NCBI GenBank assembly: GCA_003022565.1
Contig: PXTN01000098.1
Span: 1-43,994 of the forward strand
Reading direction: 5' to 3'
DNA length: 43,994 nucleotides
Source of the DNA: Bacteroidetes bacterium QS_3_64_15
Lineage (GTDB): Bacteria > Bacteroidota > Rhodothermia > Rhodothermales > Salinibacteraceae
Shown here in pieces: positions 41,967 through 43,994 of this stretch; position 1 is the stretch's first letter; each line of letters opens with the position of its first letter. A program made the translations under genes and the position numbers. The notes beneath the pieces are model-generated. The model was not told the origin of the DNA. It ran no database searches and saw only the letters and a list, made by a program, of their open reading frames with translations.

Positions 41967-43148
41967 ATGCACGTCAGCCACATCGAGCTCCAAAACTGGA
42001 AAAACTTCAAGTCGACGGGGGCCAGCCTCGCGCGTCGGACGTTTCTGATTGGCCCTAACGCCTCGGGAAAGTCCAACTTCCTCGACGCATTTCGATTTCT
42101 CCACGACCTCGCCGAAGACGGTCTCGCGCAGGCAGTTGATGATCGAGGAGGAGTTTCTACGCTTCGGTGCCTCGCGGCGCAGAAAAGTCCGAATATTGCG
42201 ATTGAAGTGGTCCTCAGCCGCACCCCGAACGAACCGCGCTGGCGATATCGAATTGAATTCAACCAGGATAATCAGCGCATCCCGAAAGTTCGGCAAGAGA
42301 CCGTGGAGGACCTCCAGTCTGGGGAAAAGATTGTGGATCGACCGGACGATGAGGATGAGGAGGACGAAATGCTCCTTACGCAAACAGCCCTGGAGCAAAT
42401 CCTCGCAAATCGCGAATTCCGAGACGTTGCCACGTTTTTTGGGTCCGTCTTCTACCAGCACGTTATTCCACAGGCCGTCCGAGATCCTCAGGAGTTCTCC
42501 CCAGCCCCGGTGAAGGACGATCCGTATGGCCGTGACATCCTTCAGCGGATTTGGAACAAGCGTCAGCGCACCCGTCGGGCGTGGCTGCGTCGCATCAGTT
42601 CTGTGCTGCAGGAGGCCGTCCCCCAGCTAAAAGGGCTTGAGGTGGAGATGGACGATCAGGGGACACCGCATCTCATTGGTCGCTTCGAGCACTGGCGGCC
42701 GCACGACGCTCGGCAAAACGAATCTCAGTTCTCGGACGGGACCCTCCGGCTTTTCGGTCTTATGTGGTCCGTGTTCGAGGGAAAAGGACCCCTCCTCCTC
42801 GAAGAACCGGAGCTCTCGCTTCATCCCGAAGTCGTACGGAAACTCCCACAGCTCCTCGCTGAACTTCAGGAGGAGATTCGCAAGATGAAGCGGCAGAGCC
42901 TGGACGACTTCGAGCCACGCCAGTTGCTCGTCAGCACGCACTCAGACGAGCTTCTTCGCGATCGCGGGATCGGTGCGAATGAGGTCCTCCTCATCAAGCC
43001 CGACAAGGAAGGCGCTGTTCTCGAAGAACCGGACCCGGATGATCGAATCGCGCTTCGGAACAGTGAACTGACGGCGGCCGACGTACTTCTTCCGAAATCC
43101 GGTCCCAGTGGGCAGTTGGCTCTCGACTTCAACGAGTCTGGAGCGTGA
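41967..43148 (+). CDS. AAA (SMC/OLD-like) ATPase, probable defence component
   Basis: 393 residues. Walker A GPNASGKSNFLDAF (about 29-42), signature-like QFSDGTLRLFGLMW (about 252-266), Walker B PLLLEEPELSLHPEVV (about 274-289) and His-switch STHSDELLRD (about 323): the arrangement of AAA_21/AAA_15 proteins, the family of OLD, RloA and AriA ATPases. The N-terminus HVSHIELQNWKNFKST is typical. The middle (about 115-170) has an acidic cluster (DRPDDEDEEDEMLL). The stop overlaps the start of the next gene (TGATG), so the two are coupled. Base use is less GC-rich than the flanking transporter genes. An unusual feature is the place between an ABC permease and its expected AttH-type gene. ATG at 41967 is preceded by a weak GAAGGTC. 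Confidence 0.8.
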   Translation: MHVSHIELQNWKNFKSTGASLARRTFLIGPNASGKSNFLDAFRFLHDLAEDGLAQAVDDRGGVSTLRCLAAQKSPNIAIEVVLSRTPNEPRWRYRIEFNQDNQRIPKVRQETVEDLQSGEKIVDRPDDEDEEDEMLLTQTALEQILANREFRDVATFFGSVFYQHVIPQAVRDPQEFSPAPVKDDPYGRDILQRIWNKRQRTRRAWLRRISSVLQEAVPQLKGLEVEMDDQGTPHLIGRFEHWRPHDARQNESQFSDGTLRLFGLMWSVFEGKGPLLLEEPELSLHPEVVRKLPQLLAELQEEIRKMKRQSLDDFEPRQLLVSTHSDELLRDRGIGANEVLLIKPDKEGAVLEEPDPDDRIALRNSELTAADVLLPKSGPSGQLALDFNESGA

Positions 43149-43750
43149 TGCCCCCGATTTCCATTCTCGTTGAGGGCAACCTGGACGAAACGGTCGCCCG
43201 AGAGATTATCGACACTGCTGGAGGAACGGTCGGTACGGTATACGGTCGGAGAGGGGTTGATTATATCGAGAAGAAAATATCGGGCTTCAACCAGTTGGCA
43301 CAGGGCGTTCCTATTCTCACGCTAGTCGACCTGATGGATCTCGATTCTGACTGTCCCGCCGAAATTGTACGAGATTGGCTCCCGCATCGTCACAATCAGA
43401 TGTTATTTCGCCTCGTTGTACGGGAGATCGAAAGCTGGATCCTGGCGGACCGAGCGAGCATTTCGCGCTTCTTCGGCCTCCGGAAGGCCCTTATTCCTCA
43501 CCATCCAGAGCAGTTGGAGGACCCGAAGGCGACGCTCGTGGAGCTTGCCGACTCGTCGCAGCGGCAAGGCCTCCGGAATGCAATCGTCCCTGACGATCCG
43601 ACGATGAACGACGAGGGGCCGGCCTACACGACGCGTGTGCAGCGATTCGTTCGACATCAGTGGTCCGTGAGGGACGCCGCAAAGAACGCACCCTCGCTGC
43701 ATCGATGTGTCCGGGCCGTCCGGCGCGTCGTCGATTCTTCTGAGCTGTGA
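43148..43750 (+). CDS. TOPRIM-like / DUF4276-type protein, partner of the AAA ATPase
   Basis: 200 residues. It begins SILVEGNLDETVAREIID, with the TOPRIM-like Glu (VEG), then ILTLVDLMDLDSDCPAEIVR, with the acidic D-x-x-D-x-D cluster, and VVREIESWILADRASISRFF and ALIPHHPEQLEDPKATLVEL, patches seen in small proteins that are commonly encoded next to AAA ATPases. Such proteins resemble the nuclease half of OLD and PARIS systems, but the exact family is not certain without a search. Its ATG shares one base with the preceding stop (TGATG), a classic translational coupling. GTG at 43145 is an alternative start. The C-terminus (HQWSVRDAAKNAPSLHRCVR) is helical. Confidence 0.7.
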   Translation: MPPISILVEGNLDETVAREIIDTAGGTVGTVYGRRGVDYIEKKISGFNQLAQGVPILTLVDLMDLDSDCPAEIVRDWLPHRHNQMLFRLVVREIESWILADRASISRFFGLRKALIPHHPEQLEDPKATLVELADSSQRQGLRNAIVPDDPTMNDEGPAYTTRVQRFVRHQWSVRDAAKNAPSLHRCVRAVRRVVDSSEL

Positions 43751-43759
43751 CAGTCCCCC

Positions 43760-43994
43760 ATGAGCCGATCCCTCTCCGTTCTGACCAGCCTCGTCGTCGC
43801 CATGGTCGTACTCGGCCTTGGGGCCTACTGGCTCACAGCACCGTCCGGCGAGTCCGATCTCCGTACCTCGGTCTCCGTCACCGAGGCAATGGGCAGCGAC
43901 ACCACCGGCTACCGCCGCGCCACGGAGGTGCGTCCCTTCACGTTTCCGGCGGACCACGGGCCGCACCCCGGCTACAAAACGGAGTGGTGGTACG
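43760..43994 (+). CDS. AttH/CrtC-like lipocalin-domain hydrolase (partial, 5' end)
   Basis: The first 78 codons are in the window. A hydrophobic export signal or anchor (SVLTSLVVAMVVLGLGAYWL) comes first, and at about residues 62-78 the family start FPADHGPHPGYKTEWWY appears. This motif (FP.DHG.HP.y..EWWY) is that of the CrtC/AttH group of lipocalin-like proteins, whose members include carotenoid 1,2-hydratase and the AttH protein of att-type ABC transport operons. Given the ABC ATPase and double FtsX permease upstream, AttH-like is more likely than carotenoid hydratase. It is 9 bp after the DUF4276-like gene. Confidence 0.75.
   Translation, partial: MSRSLSVLTSLVVAMVVLGLGAYWLTAPSGESDLRTSVSVTEAMGSDTTGYRRATEVRPFTFPADHGPHPGYKTEWWY

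Overview
The window looks like chromosome of an extremely halophilic Rhodothermota bacterium close to Salinibacter. GC is high, most soluble proteins are rich in Asp and Glu (GcvP, SerS, CysS, HemB), and the set of genes (LptC/LptA-like envelope export, OmpA with PKD domains, DUF58, YidD, many outer-membrane barrels) fits a Gram-negative member of the Bacteroidota/Rhodothermota. The species is inferred from composition and gene content, without any database search.

Layout. 1-2520 (minus): lptC and a long LptA/OstA-like gene running off the left edge. 3042-4978 (plus): a three-gene partner-switching module (STAS antagonist, anti-sigma kinase, response regulator fused to a PP2C phosphatase). 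5113-6411 (minus): an MFS transporter, followed by a decayed helix-hairpin-helix remnant. 6817-14773 (plus): gcvP, a broken acyl-CoA thioesterase gene, a small barrel protein, an RmlD-like reductase, serS and an APC permease. 14830-15480 (plus): an exported or anchored methyltransferase. 15526-15921 (minus): hisI. 16147-20914 (plus): yidD, a DUF4926 gene, cysS, hemB, a barrel protein and an HhH-GPD protein. 20927-25458 (minus): an unknown membrane protein, ftsE, pdxA, an aminopeptidase remnant and nrnA. 26051-27628 (plus): an OmpA/PKD protein with a clear terminator. 27749-29116 (minus): an aldehyde dehydrogenase, divergent from rnc and an inositol-monophosphatase-family gene. 30953-36237: Uma2 nuclease, MBL hydrolase, YhbY, DUF89/ARMT1-like phosphatase, a TIR-bounded 166-bp element, two small hypotheticals and DUF58. 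36585-38194 (plus): pyrR-pyrB. 38375-43994 (plus): an ABC ATPase and FtsX-type permease, then an AAA ATPase plus TOPRIM-like pair, then the start of an AttH/CrtC-like lipocalin gene.

How the genes work together. Most genes are housekeeping (tRNA charging, glycine cleavage, heme, PLP, pyrimidine and histidine synthesis, RNA processing) in short, independent transcription units. Two parts stand out. First, the partner-switching module is a complete phosphorylation switch without its sigma factor in view. Second, at the right end, a translationally coupled ATPase/TOPRIM-like pair of lower-GC character sits between an ABC transporter and the lipocalin gene that usually follows such transporters. 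That pair is the best candidate for an accessory (probably defence) system here. Intergenic spaces carry a family of TCACGC-type repeats and at least one perfect inverted-repeat element. Three gene remnants (thioesterase, M17 aminopeptidase, probable UvrC C-terminus) show ongoing gene decay.
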